A stretch of 64,000 nucleotides of DNA from Dyella telluris (GTDB lineage Bacteria > Pseudomonadota > Gammaproteobacteria > Xanthomonadales > Rhodanobacteraceae), in the NCBI RefSeq assembly GCF_014297575.1, contig NZ_CP060412.1:1302001-1366000 (forward strand), written 5' to 3'. A program made the translations under genes and the position numbers. The notes beneath the pieces were generated by a model that was given only the letters and a program-made list of their open reading frames with translations, searched no databases and had not been told where the DNA came from. Below, piece after piece: positions 22,292-31,413 of this stretch; position 1 is the first letter of the stretch; each line of letters opens with the position of its first letter.

Positions 22292-24073
22292 ATGTCGAGC
22301 AAGCTGGAAGCGCTGCAGCGCTGGGTGGATGACGTGGCGGCGCTGACCCGCCCCGCGAAGATCCATTGGTGCGACGGGTCTGACGCCGAGTACAAGCAGC
22401 TGGTGCAGCAGATGCTGCAGACCGGCGACCTGATCGAGCTCAACCAGCAGACCCATCCGGGCTGCTATCTGCACCGCTCGAGCCCCTCCGACGTGGCCCG
22501 TGTCGAGCACCTGACCTTCGTCTGCACCCAAGAGCAGGACGACGCCGGCCCGAACAACCACTGGATGGCCCCGGCCGACGCGCACGCCAAGATCGACGGC
22601 CTGTTCGACGGCTGCATGGAAGGCCGCACCATGTACGTCATCCCGTACTGCATGGGCCCGATCGATTCCCCGCTGGCCCGTTGCGGCGTGGAGATCACCG
22701 ACAGCCCGTACGTGGTGGCCAACATGCGCACCATGACCCGCATGGGCGCTGCCGCGCAGGCGCGCATCGAGCGCGAAGGTTCCTTCGTGAAGGGCTTGCA
22801 CTCGACCGGCGAGCTCGATCCCGAGCGCCGCTTCATCATGCATTTCCCCGAAGAGCTGACCATCAAGTCCTACGGCTCCGGCTACGGCGGCAATGCGCTG
22901 CTGGGCAAGAAGTGCCACGCGCTGCGCATCGCCAGCTACCAGGCGAAGTCCGAGGGCTGGCTGGCCGAGCACATGCTCATCGTCGGCATCGAGAATCCGC
23001 AGGGCGAAACGCACTACATCGCCGCCGCATTCCCGTCGGCCTGCGGCAAGACCAACCTCGCCATGCTCATTCCGCCGGAGGGCTACCGCAAGGACGGCTG
23101 GAAGGTGTGGACCGTCGGCGACGACATTTGCTGGATGCGCCCCGGCGCGGATGGACGTCTGTATGCCATCAATCCGGAAGCCGGCTATTTCGGCGTGGCG
23201 CCGGGCACCAGCGACGCCACCAACCCGAATGCGTTGTCGACCATCGCGCGCGACACCATCTTCACCAACGTGGCCGTCACGGCCGACAACCAGCCGTGGT
23301 GGGAAGGCCTGCCAGGCACGCCGGTCACCGACTGGCAAGGCCGTCCGTACGATCCGGCCAATGGTCCGGCCGCGCATCCCAACTCCCGCTTCACCGTGAG
23401 CGCGAAGCAGTGCCCCACCTGGTCGCCGCGCGCGGAAGATGCGCAGGGCGTGCCGGTCAGCGCCATCGTGTTCGGCGGTCGCCGTCCGTCGCTGATCCCG
23501 CTGGTGTTCGAGGCGAAGGACTGGAAGCACGGCGTACTCGTCGGCGCCGCCATGGGTTCTGAAACCACGGCCGCCGCCACCGGTGCGGTCGGCGTGCTGC
23601 GCCGTGACTCGATGGCCATGAAGCCGTTTGCCGGCTACCACTACGGCGACTACTTCCGCCACTGGCTGTCGTTCGACCAGCCGGGTGCGAAGCTGCCGAA
23701 AATCTTCCACGTCAACTGGTTCCGCAAGGGCGATGACGGCCGCTTCATGTGGCCGGGCTTCGGCGACAACCTGCGCGTGCTGCAGTGGATGATCGACCGC
23801 GTGGAAGGCCGCGTCGCCGGTGACCAGACCCCGATCGGCACCCTGCCCAAGGCCAACGAGCTCCAGCTCGACGACTTGGCGCTGGATCGCTCCACGGTCG
23901 ATGCCCTGCTCCATGTCGACCACGCCGGCTGGACCGCCGAGCTGGCCGCCATTGGCGAGTACCTCGAAAGCTTCGGCAACCGCATGCCCACCGAGCTGCA
24001 TGCCGAGCAGCAGCGCGTTGCCAAGGCGCTGGACGATGCAGCGGTGACGCCGCGCGCGGCCGTCGCCTCCTGA
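22292..24073 (+). CDS. pckG: Phosphoenolpyruvate carboxykinase (GTP)
   Basis: A 593-residue cytoplasmic enzyme that converts oxaloacetate and GTP to PEP and CO2, the entry step of gluconeogenesis. It belongs to the GTP-dependent class: FPSACGKTN forms the kinase-1 loop (about residues 247-255) with the class-specific cysteine. The mobile-lid and metal-site regions (SYGSGYGGN near 190; PKIFHVNWFRK near 470) are in place. Length matches GTP-PEPCKs, whereas ATP-dependent enzymes are shorter and unrelated in these motifs. ATG has GAGGA upstream. Single gene with its own promoter and terminator. Confidence 0.96.
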   Translation: MSSKLEALQRWVDDVAALTRPAKIHWCDGSDAEYKQLVQQMLQTGDLIELNQQTHPGCYLHRSSPSDVARVEHLTFVCTQEQDDAGPNNHWMAPADAHAKIDGLFDGCMEGRTMYVIPYCMGPIDSPLARCGVEITDSPYVVANMRTMTRMGAAAQARIEREGSFVKGLHSTGELDPERRFIMHFPEELTIKSYGSGYGGNALLGKKCHALRIASYQAKSEGWLAEHMLIVGIENPQGETHYIAAAFPSACGKTNLAMLIPPEGYRKDGWKVWTVGDDICWMRPGADGRLYAINPEAGYFGVAPGTSDATNPNALSTIARDTIFTNVAVTADNQPWWEGLPGTPVTDWQGRPYDPANGPAAHPNSRFTVSAKQCPTWSPRAEDAQGVPVSAIVFGGRRPSLIPLVFEAKDWKHGVLVGAAMGSETTAAATGAVGVLRRDSMAMKPFAGYHYGDYFRHWLSFDQPGAKLPKIFHVNWFRKGDDGRFMWPGFGDNLRVLQWMIDRVEGRVAGDQTPIGTLPKANELQLDDLALDRSTVDALLHVDHAGWTAELAAIGEYLESFGNRMPTELHAEQQRVAKALDDAAVTPRAAVAS

Positions 24074-24084
24074 CGACCGCCCCA

Positions 24085-24115
24085 CCCCGCCGGCCGACAG
24101 CGCCGGCGGGGTTTT
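24085..24115 (+). terminator. Rho-independent terminator after pckG
   Basis: CCCCGCCGGC / GCCGGCGGGG with a seven-base loop and TTTT immediately after, 11 bases behind the pckG stop. Confidence 0.88.
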
Positions 24116-24200
24116 CTGCGACTCCCATCTAAACCTTGCCGCGCGGTGGCGCATCCAAGCTGGCAAGATGATCGCAGCCTGCCCCGCCACCGGAACCACG

Positions 24201-24749
24201 ATGCCGCCAGCACCCGCTGCGGATCCCAGCGACATGGATGACGTCCACGCGGCGGCGGCCGGTGATCGCCTGGCATTCCAGCGCCTGTATCGCGCGCATG
24301 TGGATCGCATCTACGGTGCGGTCCTGCGACTGGCCGGCTACGACCACGCCCGCGCGGAAGACCTCACGCAGGACGCCTTCGTACGCGCCTGGCAGAAGCT
24401 GTCCGGCTTTCGCGGCGAGAGTGCGTTTGGTACGTGGCTTTATCGCCTTGCCGTGAACGTCGCGTTGATGGACATCCGCTCGCGCAGCGCGGACCCGGTC
24501 GCCATGATGGACGAGGACAGCATCCCCGATCACGGCGAAACGCCCTTCTGCGCCGCCGAGCGCGACGAGCTGGAACGCGCGATCGGCAAGCTGCCGCCGC
24601 GGGCGCGTGCGGTGCTGGTACTGCATGACGTGGAAGGCTGGCGACACGAGGAAATCGGTGCCGAACTTGGCATGGCAGTGGGTTCGTCCAAGGCGCAGCT
24701 GCATCGTGCCCGTGGCCTGCTGCGGAAAGTATTGGGAGAACGCTCATGA
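24201..24749 (+). CDS. ECF-type RNA polymerase sigma factor
   Basis: A 182-residue sigma-70 family protein with only regions 2 and 4. Region 2 contains DLTQDAFVRAWQKLSGF and GTWLYRLAVN; region 4 contains the recognition helix in GWRHEEIGAELGMAVGSSKA. Three in-frame ATGs exist (24168, 24201, 24234). 24201 is preferred because a weak CCGGAA precedes it, but 24168 is possible. The next gene, a likely anti-sigma factor, overlaps by four bases (ATGA), and a DUF4097 secreted protein follows, forming a typical extracytoplasmic stress cassette. Confidence 0.9.
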   Translation: MPPAPAADPSDMDDVHAAAAGDRLAFQRLYRAHVDRIYGAVLRLAGYDHARAEDLTQDAFVRAWQKLSGFRGESAFGTWLYRLAVNVALMDIRSRSADPVAMMDEDSIPDHGETPFCAAERDELERAIGKLPPRARAVLVLHDVEGWRHEEIGAELGMAVGSSKAQLHRARGLLRKVLGERS

Positions 24750-25195
24750 ACGAATTTGAATGGCTTCGCCAGACGCGCGCCCTGCGCGAACCGGTCACGC
24801 CGCGCCGCGACCTGTGGTCCGGCATCGATGCCGCGCTGGATGGCGTCGACACCACCAAGACGACCGCGCCCGTACCACGACGCGCCCTGCGCCAGCCGCA
24901 GAACTGGCTGATCGCGGCAAGTTTCGTCGGCCTGTCACTGTTCGCCGGCAGCCTTGCCGTGCACCTGCGCGACCGCACGCTGGCCAACGCCACCGCGACC
25001 ACCGCGCCGGACATGGGCCGCTGGCGCCCGAATGATCCGCGCCTGGCCGGCGCGGCTGTTGAACTCGACGCCGCCAACATGGAACTCAAGCAGGCGATCG
25101 AACAATCACCCCATTCACCGGCATTGCAACGACTGCTCAACCGTACGCAGAAGCAACAGGCGCAATTGCGACAGATGGAACACCAGGCTGGTTGA
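24746..25195 (+). CDS. Membrane protein, probable anti-sigma factor
   Basis: A 149-residue protein with one membrane segment (about 55-73, WLIAASFVGLSLFAGSLAV). Its basic and charged cytoplasmic N-terminus (MNEFEWLRQTRALREPV...) could hold the sigma factor. The periplasmic C-terminal part is rich in Asn, Gln and helices, ending in a coiled-coil-like stretch with repeated Gln. No zinc-binding HxxxCxxC motif is seen, so it is not of the ZAS class. Assignment rests mainly on the ATGA overlap with the ECF sigma gene. Confidence 0.7.
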   Translation: MNEFEWLRQTRALREPVTPRRDLWSGIDAALDGVDTTKTTAPVPRRALRQPQNWLIAASFVGLSLFAGSLAVHLRDRTLANATATTAPDMGRWRPNDPRLAGAAVELDAANMELKQAIEQSPHSPALQRLLNRTQKQQAQLRQMEHQAG

Positions 25196-25214
25196 GTCCA
25201 GCGGAGCCTTCACC

Positions 25215-26117
25215 ATGAAAACCGCACGCTTCATCCCACTCCTGCTCAGCCTGTCGATCGGCCAGGCCCTGGCCGATACGCCCATCAACCTCAGCCACGA
25301 TGCGCTGCCCAACGCACGCGTGAGCATCAGCAACATCAAGGGTGAAGTCACCGTAAGCGCCTGGGATCGCAACGAAGTGCAGGTTACCGGCCGCCTCGGC
25401 GAAGGCGCCAAGCCGCTCGCCATCGAGGGCAGCAACAGCAGCATGAACATCAAGGTCGAGTCGCAGGGCAAGTCCGGTTGGCTCAACTTTGGCAGCGATA
25501 CCTCGATGGGCAGCAGCAAGCTGGACGTTCGCGTGCCGCGAGGGGCATCGCTCGACGTCGAGGTCGTCAGTGCGCCCATGAACATCGACGGCATCGACGG
25601 CGGCACCATCAAGGTCAACACGGTGAGCGGCAAGGCACGCATCAACGCGCGCTCGCCCAACGTGGATGCCAATGCGGTCAGCGGCAGCATCGAACTTGCC
25701 GGCGGCGCGGACAAGGTCTCGCTGCAAACGGTCAGCGGCGACATCCTGGCGCCCAATGTCGGCACCGAGGCGGATCTGCAGACCGTGTCCGGGCGCATCC
25801 GCGTCAACGGCGGGCCGTGGCGCAAGCTCAACCTGAGCACGGTTTCCGGCGACGTGCAGCTGGGCGGCGGTCTTGCTCCCAACGGCACCTTCGATGTCGA
25901 CAGCATGAGTGGCGACGTGCAGGTGCAAGTGCCCTCCAACCTGTCGGCCACGATCAAGGCCAGCACCTTCAGCGGCGATCTGCGCAGCGACTTTGGCAAC
26001 GTGCAGAAGGGCGACCACGGCCCGGGCAGCGAACTGCGGGCCACCGCGGGTAACGGCAGCGGCAAGATGAATATCGAGACCTTCAGCGGCGACCTGCGCA
26101 TCCGGCGCCAGGACTGA
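25215..26117 (+). CDS. Secreted DUF4097 beta-strand repeat protein
   Basis: A 300-residue protein with a Sec signal peptide (MKTARFIPLLLSLSIGQALA, cleavage before DTPIN). The remainder is a repeating short beta-strand pattern with recurrent VSG or FSGD turns (TVSGKARI, AVSGSIEL, TVSGDI, TFSGDLR), typical of DUF4097 right-handed beta-helix-like proteins. Location is periplasmic or outer surface; function is unknown. The ATG at 25215 is supported by the signal peptide. It is 19 bases behind the anti-sigma gene and closes the ECF operon, which suggests it is part of the envelope response under that sigma factor. Confidence 0.85.
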   Translation: MKTARFIPLLLSLSIGQALADTPINLSHDALPNARVSISNIKGEVTVSAWDRNEVQVTGRLGEGAKPLAIEGSNSSMNIKVESQGKSGWLNFGSDTSMGSSKLDVRVPRGASLDVEVVSAPMNIDGIDGGTIKVNTVSGKARINARSPNVDANAVSGSIELAGGADKVSLQTVSGDILAPNVGTEADLQTVSGRIRVNGGPWRKLNLSTVSGDVQLGGGLAPNGTFDVDSMSGDVQVQVPSNLSATIKASTFSGDLRSDFGNVQKGDHGPGSELRATAGNGSGKMNIETFSGDLRIRRQD

Positions 26118-26137
26118 CCGCCACCTCTCGCGCAAAC

Positions 26138-26166
26138 AAAAACGCCGGGCAATGCCCGGCGTTTTT
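26138..26166. terminator. Bidirectional terminator
   Basis: AAAAACGCCGGGC AAT GCCCGGCGTTTTT is a perfect 13-bp stem with A and T tails. It lies between the converging DUF4097 gene and the minus-strand gene that ends at 26198, and serves both. Confidence 0.92.
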
Positions 26167-26197
26167 CATGCGTGCCGGCAGCAACCGGCAGTAACGA

Positions 26198-27115
26198 TCA
26201 GAGATCCTGGTGGTACTGCACGTACGGCGTGCGCGACTGATCCGGTTCCGGACCCGCCGGCGTGTTGACGCCACTGCCCGACGACCACAGGTTCTGCGCG
26301 CCGATACTCAGCTGGCCCTGCCACGGCAGACGCCAGGTCACGCCCAGGTCGATGCTGTTCCAGCGACGATCGGGGTTGTAACCATTACCCGGAACACCGG
26401 CCTCCGGCGCCATGGTACGACCCACGATGCTGCCGCTCAGCGGACCGCTGTCCACGCCGAAGCTCACCGCCTTCTGGTCAAGCGTGTTGACGCCCAGCAG
26501 GTTGCCCGGAAGCAGGCGCACGCGTCCGACGCTGGCACCCAGATCGATGCCGCTCTTGGCATCCAGCGACATGCGCCCGCGCGCGTTGATCTGCGTGCTG
26601 CTGTCAAAACCGGAAAGACCATTCACGCCCGGCAGTGCGCCCGGCAGCAGTCGCGGCAAGGTGGCGGCACCCTGCACATTGTCCGTGCCCACGCTCAGGC
26701 CCACGGAGTAACGGCCATCATTGTAGGTGGCCCCCACTTCGCTGCCGATGATGCGCGGCGCCTGGTTGTTGGCCCAGTTGTGCTCGCTCACGCCCACGTG
26801 AGCCTGCACGTTGGGAGCGATGCCATAACGGATATCAGAGGACTGCACCGTCGCCGAATCGACCGCGCGGAATTGCAGCGGCGCATCGGTAAGCTGGGCG
26901 GAGGTCAGCGAATCGCTGTTGGTCTGCAGCGCGAGCCAACGGCCGTCGGCACCACGCCAGAGCGGCACGCCGTTGCCCATCGCATTCTGGGTGGCCTGGT
27001 CAGGCGACTGCGAGAGCAGTCGGCTGGCGGCGCTGTACGAATCATTGGCCGAACTCTGCCCTGCCGCGACAAACGGCATGAACAAAAGTGGCAATGACAA
27101 GAACAGACGACGCAT
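26198..27115 (-). CDS. Exported protein of unknown function, probably outer-membrane associated
   Basis: A 305-residue protein with a Sec signal peptide (MRRLFLSLPLLFMPFVAAGQS, cleavage near residue 19). The mature part has alternating polar/hydrophobic strands such as SVGLSVGTDNV, INARGRMSLDAKSG, IDLGASVGRVRLLPG and SIDLGVTWRLPWQGQLSIGA. Its final residues are VQYHQDL, not the C-terminal Phe of classical porins. The pattern suggests a small beta-barrel or a beta-rich periplasmic protein. I do not recognise a named family. Divergent from the GAF-GGDEF-EAL gene. Confidence 0.7.
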   Translation of the reverse strand: MRRLFLSLPLLFMPFVAAGQSSANDSYSAASRLLSQSPDQATQNAMGNGVPLWRGADGRWLALQTNSDSLTSAQLTDAPLQFRAVDSATVQSSDIRYGIAPNVQAHVGVSEHNWANNQAPRIIGSEVGATYNDGRYSVGLSVGTDNVQGAATLPRLLPGALPGVNGLSGFDSSTQINARGRMSLDAKSGIDLGASVGRVRLLPGNLLGVNTLDQKAVSFGVDSGPLSGSIVGRTMAPEAGVPGNGYNPDRRWNSIDLGVTWRLPWQGQLSIGAQNLWSSGSGVNTPAGPEPDQSRTPYVQYHQDL

Positions 27116-27309
27116 CTACGCGAAAACCCCCGCGGTACCATGTGGTCGGGACGGATTTCGCCCCCTCCCAGAGACGAATTCGCCGTAACGATACCACGTT
27201 TTACTTTTTGCTAACACCCAAAAACCAGGTTTGTGCACCGGATCCTGAAGACCCGCATCACAAATTTTTGACATCCGGAAACAGAATAGGTTCCCGGTTC
27301 ATCCGGTCA

Positions 27310-27343
27310 GCGACAAAGCTGAATGGAGGAGATATATAGTCCT
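27310..27343 (+). promoter_or_regulatory. Promoter-like hexamers and hairpin before the GGDEF-EAL gene
   Basis: GCGACA (27310-27315), 17 bases, TATATA (27333-27338). Overlapping it is a hairpin GGAGGA (27325-27330) / TCCTCC (27340-27345). If this is the promoter, the in-frame ATG at 27323 cannot be the start, which favours 27380 or 27404. Another TTGACA at 27268 has no -10 at the usual distance. Confidence 0.35.
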
Positions 27344-27379
27344 CCCCTGTCGACAACGTACGGATCCGTCCTGCGACTG

Positions 27380-30277
27380 ATGACCCCGGTTCTCCCAAGC
27401 CACATGCCCGCCACCCCGGCGGACAGCGCTCTCGCTGCCCTTCATGCAGCGGTGGAGCGCCTCTTCCGCGCGGCCGATGCGGCCAGCGTGGCGGAGATCT
27501 GTGAGGCCATGCTTAGGGATCTGGGCATCGAGGGCCGCCTCCACTGGCGGCTGCTGGGCGACACGGAGCCGCCGAACGAGCAGCTGACCCAGCTTGATCT
27601 GGCCGAGGACCCGCAGGGCCTGCGCTCGCTGGTTCTGGCCCTGCCCACCGGCACGATCTCAGACCCCATGAGAGAAAATCTCTCGTGGATCGGGCGACTG
27701 GTGGCCTGTCGCCTGCGCCAGCTGGCCGAAACCTCGCGTCTTTACGAAGCCATCTCGCGCCTGGCCCTGGCCGAACGACTGCAGCGCGCGCTCTACGCCA
27801 TCGCCGACCAGGCGGGCGCCGAGCACAACATGACCGAGATGATGCATTCGCTGCACGCCATCCTCGGCAGCCTGATGTACGCGGAGAACTTCTACATCGC
27901 GCTCTACGACGCGCCCACCGATACGGTGCGCTTCCCGTACTACGTGGACACGATGGACAAGGAGCCGCCCTCGCCCGACGAGTCGGTACCGCTGCAGGAC
28001 ATGCGCTACAGCCTGACCTGGAACCTGTTGCAGACCGGCCAGGCCATCATGGGTTCGGTGACCGAGCTCACCGAGCAGTTCAAGGGTCGCTTCGTGTTGC
28101 TCGGACCCGTGTGCGAACACTGGCTGGGCGTGCCCTTGCTGCGCGATGGACGCATCGTGGGCGGCATCGTGATGCAGAGCTATCGCGAAGACACCCACTA
28201 CAGCGAGCACGACCGCGAACTGCTCAGCTACGTCGCCAAACACGTGCAGACGGCGCTCGAGCGGCGCGAGGCGCACGAAGAGCTCGAGCGCCGCGTCTCC
28301 AGCCGTACCGCGGCCCTGCGCGAGGCCAACCGCGTGCTGCGCCAGCAGGTGCTGCAGCGCCAGCGTGGCGAGCGTTTGCAGGCCGCCCTCTTCCGCATCG
28401 CCGAGCTGGCCAACGCCTCCGAGAGCATCGACAACTTTTACGCCGCGGTGCATCGCGTCATCGGCGGCCTGCTCTATGCGCGCAACTTCTACATCGCGCT
28501 GCTGGACGAAGAACAGAAGACGCTGAGCTTCCCCTACTCCGTGGACGAGTTCGACACGGTGCGCCTGCCGCGTGCCCATGGCCGGGGCGTCACCGAGTAC
28601 GTGCTGCGCCATGCCAAGCCGCTGCTGGCTGATCCGGCCGAATTCGACCGCCTGCAGCACATGGGCGAGGTCACCCATCGTGGCTCGCGCTCGCTCTGTT
28701 GGCTGGGCGTGCCGCTGATCTGGGGCGACCGCGCCATGGGCGTGCTGGCGGTGCAGAGCTATTCGCAGGAACACACTTACGACGTCCGCGACCAGGAGTT
28801 GCTCACCTTCGTGGGCTACCACGTAGCCAACGCACTGCAACGCAAGCACACCACCGAGTCGCTGAAGCAGGCCTACGCAAGCCTGGAGCGCCGCGTCACC
28901 GAACGCACGCGCGCCCTTGCCCTGGCCAACCGCGACCTGCGTGAGCAGATTGCCGAGCGCGAGCGCGTGGAGCGCCGCCTGAAGTACGAAACCCTGCACG
29001 ACTCGCTGACTGGCCTGCCCAATCGCACGCTGTTGCTGCAGCGCCTTGAACAGGCATTGCAGCGCTATCACAGCGATACGCAGGAACTGTTCGCGGTGCT
29101 GTTCATCGACCTGGACCGCTTCAAGGTCATCAACGACTCCGTCGGCCACCTGGTGGGCGACGACCTGCTGTTCCAGGTGGGTGGTCGCATCCGTGCCTGC
29201 CTGAAGACGCGCGACGTCGTTGCTCGCCTGGGCGGCGACGAATTCGCCGTGCTGGCCGAAGGCATCACCGACCCCAAGATGGCGATGCTCATCGCCGAAC
29301 GCATCATCGACGAGCTGCAGACGCCCTTCCGCCTCGGCGCGAAGGAGATCTTCACCTCGGCCTCGATCGGCATCGCCCTGCCCAGCCCGCACTATCAGCG
29401 CCCGGAAGAGCTGCTGCGCGACGCCGACGCCGCGATGTATCGCGCCAAGGATGAAGGCCGCCATCGCGCGGCGGTGTTCGACGATCGCCTCCGCCGCGAA
29501 GCCTTGTCCCTGCTGGAAATGGAAGGCGACCTGCGCCGCGCGCTGAGCCGCAACGAATTCGTGCCGTTCTACCAGCCCATCGTGGCCCTGCAGACCGGCC
29601 GCACGGTGGGCTACGAGGCCTTGCTGCGCTGGCGCCATCCCGATCGTGGCCTGCTCACGCCGGGCGACTTCCTGGCCGTGGCCGAGGAAAGCGGCTGCTC
29701 GGAAAGCATCGACTGGCAGATCTTCGAACAAGTCTGTGCACAGGCCGAAGCGCTGGCCGGCAGCGACGGCTTCGTGAGCATCAATGTGTCCGGCCGGCAC
29801 TTCCGCTCGCTGGACCTGGACAAGCGCATGCTCGACCTGATCGAGTCGCATCGCGTGCCGCCACGCTGCCTGCGCATCGAGGTCACCGAGCGCGCCCTGC
29901 TGGAGAACGCCGCGCAGGTGAAGCGCATGCTCGATAACCTGCGCAGCCAGGGCGTGAGCATTGCCCTGGACGATTTCGGTACCGGCTACTCGTCACTCAG
30001 CTACCTGCACCAGTACCCCATCGAAACGCTGAAGATCGATCGCTCCTTCATCGTGGAATTGCCGCGTGAAGGCGGGCATGGTGCGGCCGTGGTGCGCGCC
30101 ATCCAGGCGCTGGCCAATTCGCTGCAGATGCAGGTGATCGCCGAAGGCATCGAGGATGAGGAACAGCGCGAGGCGCTGCTGCGCATCGGTTGCCGCTACG
30201 GCCAGGGCTTCCTGTTCGCCACGCCCAAGATGGCCGAGGTGTGGCTGCAGCGGGAACACCACTTCGCTCTGCCCTGA
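27380..30277 (+). CDS. Sensory c-di-GMP enzyme: GAF-GAF-GGDEF-EAL
   Basis: A cytoplasmic protein of about 965 residues. Two related GAF modules (about 130-300 and 330-500) are each followed by a coiled coil beginning LERRV and containing RTAALREANR or RTRALALANR, which indicates an internal duplication. A cyclase domain follows with intact RLGGDEF; the inhibitory site reads KTRD, not RxxD, so product inhibition may be lost. A phosphodiesterase domain follows with EALLRW, DDFGTGYSS and EGIED intact. Both activities are therefore possible. Three in-frame ATGs (27323, 27380, 27404) all lack a good ribosome site; the choice rests on promoter-like bases upstream. Confidence 0.9.
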   Translation: MTPVLPSHMPATPADSALAALHAAVERLFRAADAASVAEICEAMLRDLGIEGRLHWRLLGDTEPPNEQLTQLDLAEDPQGLRSLVLALPTGTISDPMRENLSWIGRLVACRLRQLAETSRLYEAISRLALAERLQRALYAIADQAGAEHNMTEMMHSLHAILGSLMYAENFYIALYDAPTDTVRFPYYVDTMDKEPPSPDESVPLQDMRYSLTWNLLQTGQAIMGSVTELTEQFKGRFVLLGPVCEHWLGVPLLRDGRIVGGIVMQSYREDTHYSEHDRELLSYVAKHVQTALERREAHEELERRVSSRTAALREANRVLRQQVLQRQRGERLQAALFRIAELANASESIDNFYAAVHRVIGGLLYARNFYIALLDEEQKTLSFPYSVDEFDTVRLPRAHGRGVTEYVLRHAKPLLADPAEFDRLQHMGEVTHRGSRSLCWLGVPLIWGDRAMGVLAVQSYSQEHTYDVRDQELLTFVGYHVANALQRKHTTESLKQAYASLERRVTERTRALALANRDLREQIAERERVERRLKYETLHDSLTGLPNRTLLLQRLEQALQRYHSDTQELFAVLFIDLDRFKVINDSVGHLVGDDLLFQVGGRIRACLKTRDVVARLGGDEFAVLAEGITDPKMAMLIAERIIDELQTPFRLGAKEIFTSASIGIALPSPHYQRPEELLRDADAAMYRAKDEGRHRAAVFDDRLRREALSLLEMEGDLRRALSRNEFVPFYQPIVALQTGRTVGYEALLRWRHPDRGLLTPGDFLAVAEESGCSESIDWQIFEQVCAQAEALAGSDGFVSINVSGRHFRSLDLDKRMLDLIESHRVPPRCLRIEVTERALLENAAQVKRMLDNLRSQGVSIALDDFGTGYSSLSYLHQYPIETLKIDRSFIVELPREGGHGAAVVRAIQALANSLQMQVIAEGIEDEEQREALLRIGCRYGQGFLFATPKMAEVWLQREHHFALP

Positions 30278-30297
30278 GGGCACGCCCATTCGTTCGC

Positions 30298-30340
30298 CAT
30301 TCCGGCGCACCCCGCAAAAGGGGACAAGGGCCGGAGTGAC
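30298..30340. repeat. REP-like imperfect palindrome
   Basis: CATTCCGGC (30298-30306) pairs with GCCGGAGTG (30330-30338), with an inner CCCC/GGGG stem. It is a third palindrome type, placed between two convergent genes. Confidence 0.5.
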
Positions 30341-30344
30341 GAGC

Positions 30345-30375
30345 AAAAAAACGGCGCCTCAAGGGCGCCGTTTTT
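30345..30375. terminator. Bidirectional terminator between convergent genes
   Basis: An A run, then ACGGCGCC / GGCGCCGT with a five-base loop, then a T run. It ends both the GGDEF-EAL gene and hslO. Confidence 0.9.
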
Positions 30376-30394
30376 CTTGCTCGCGAAGCAAGGC

Positions 30395-31294
30395 TTACTG
30401 CGTCGTCTGGGGCGCACTCGTGGTCGGGCTGACGCTGAGCAGGTGCTCGGCATCGACGCGATCGAAGGTGTAGCGCTGTGCACAGAATTCGCAGATCACC
30501 TCGATCTCGCCTTCACGGGCTTCCAGCGCCGCTTCCACTTCGTCGCGGCCCAGCGAGCGAAGCACCGCCTCGACACGCTCGCGCGTGCAGCTGCAACCAA
30601 AGGCCAGCGGACGGGGCTCGAACAGGCGCACCGACTCCTCGTGATACAGGCGGTACAGCAGCTGTTCCGGTGCGGTGGCGAGCAGCTCTTCTGCGCCCAG
30701 GGTGGCCGTAAGGTGCTGGATGCGCGTCCAGGCATCCGCATCCTCCACCACGTCGTGGCCACCTTCGTCCGGCAGCTTCTGCAGCATCAGGCCCACGGCA
30801 TGCTCGCCGTCGGCGGCCAGCACGATGCGTGCCGGCAGCTGTTCGGACTGGCTGAAGTAGTTCTCCAGCGCCGAGGCCAGCTCCGGATGCTGCAGGTCGA
30901 CCAGGCCCTGGTAACGCTGGCCACGCTCGGCATTGCCGATGGTGATGGCCATGATGGCATCCGGCAGCTCGGCCAGATCCAGCGTGGCCGGCAACGGATC
31001 GCTCCAGCGCGCCAGGCCACGCAGGCGACCCTGATCGGTGCATTCGGCAAACAGCAGGCGCAGCGGGCCGCTGCTCTTCAGCTCCACCGAAAGCGCGCCT
31101 TCGAGCTTGATGTTGCCCGTCAGCAAGGCGCTGGCGGCCAGGGTCTGGCCAAGCACGGAGCGCAACGTGGCCGGATAGGCGGAACGACCGGCGACTTCGC
31201 GCCAGGCCGGCCCCAGACGCACGAGCACGCCGCGCACGCCGGCGCGCTCAAGCATGAAGCGATGCAGCACATCTTCGACAAGCACGGTTTCCAC
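30395..31294 (-). CDS. hslO: 33 kDa redox-regulated chaperone Hsp33
   Basis: A 299-residue cytoplasmic holdase that is activated by oxidative stress. The redox switch is the zinc-binding pair CSC (in FGCSCTRERV) and CEFC near the C-terminus, the family's CxC-x(27-32)-CxxC pattern. Oxidation releases zinc and opens the substrate site. The N-terminal core (VLGQTLAASALLTGNIKLEG, LLFAECTDQG) matches Hsp33 throughout, and the length is normal. The tail after the zinc site is Ser/Thr-rich and variable. Divergent from mtgA. Confidence 0.95.
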   Translation of the reverse strand: METVLVEDVLHRFMLERAGVRGVLVRLGPAWREVAGRSAYPATLRSVLGQTLAASALLTGNIKLEGALSVELKSSGPLRLLFAECTDQGRLRGLARWSDPLPATLDLAELPDAIMAITIGNAERGQRYQGLVDLQHPELASALENYFSQSEQLPARIVLAADGEHAVGLMLQKLPDEGGHDVVEDADAWTRIQHLTATLGAEELLATAPEQLLYRLYHEESVRLFEPRPLAFGCSCTRERVEAVLRSLGRDEVEAALEAREGEIEVICEFCAQRYTFDRVDAEHLLSVSPTTSAPQTTQ

Positions 31295-31381
31295 GGGATG
31301 GACCTCTCAAGAACAATTCAACTAGATGGGGGCGCCTGCATGCGGGCACAACGGCCGGCGGCGAGAGGGGGCTGGGGCCCC

Positions 31382-31387
31382 TATACT
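31382..31387 (+). promoter_or_regulatory. Possible -10 element (TATACT) of mtgA
   Basis: TATACT lies 26 bases before the mtgA start. No -35 consensus is visible in the GC-rich stretch upstream. Confidence 0.45.
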
Positions 31388-31413
31388 GCCGCCAATTCCG
31401 CCCAAGCGCCGCC

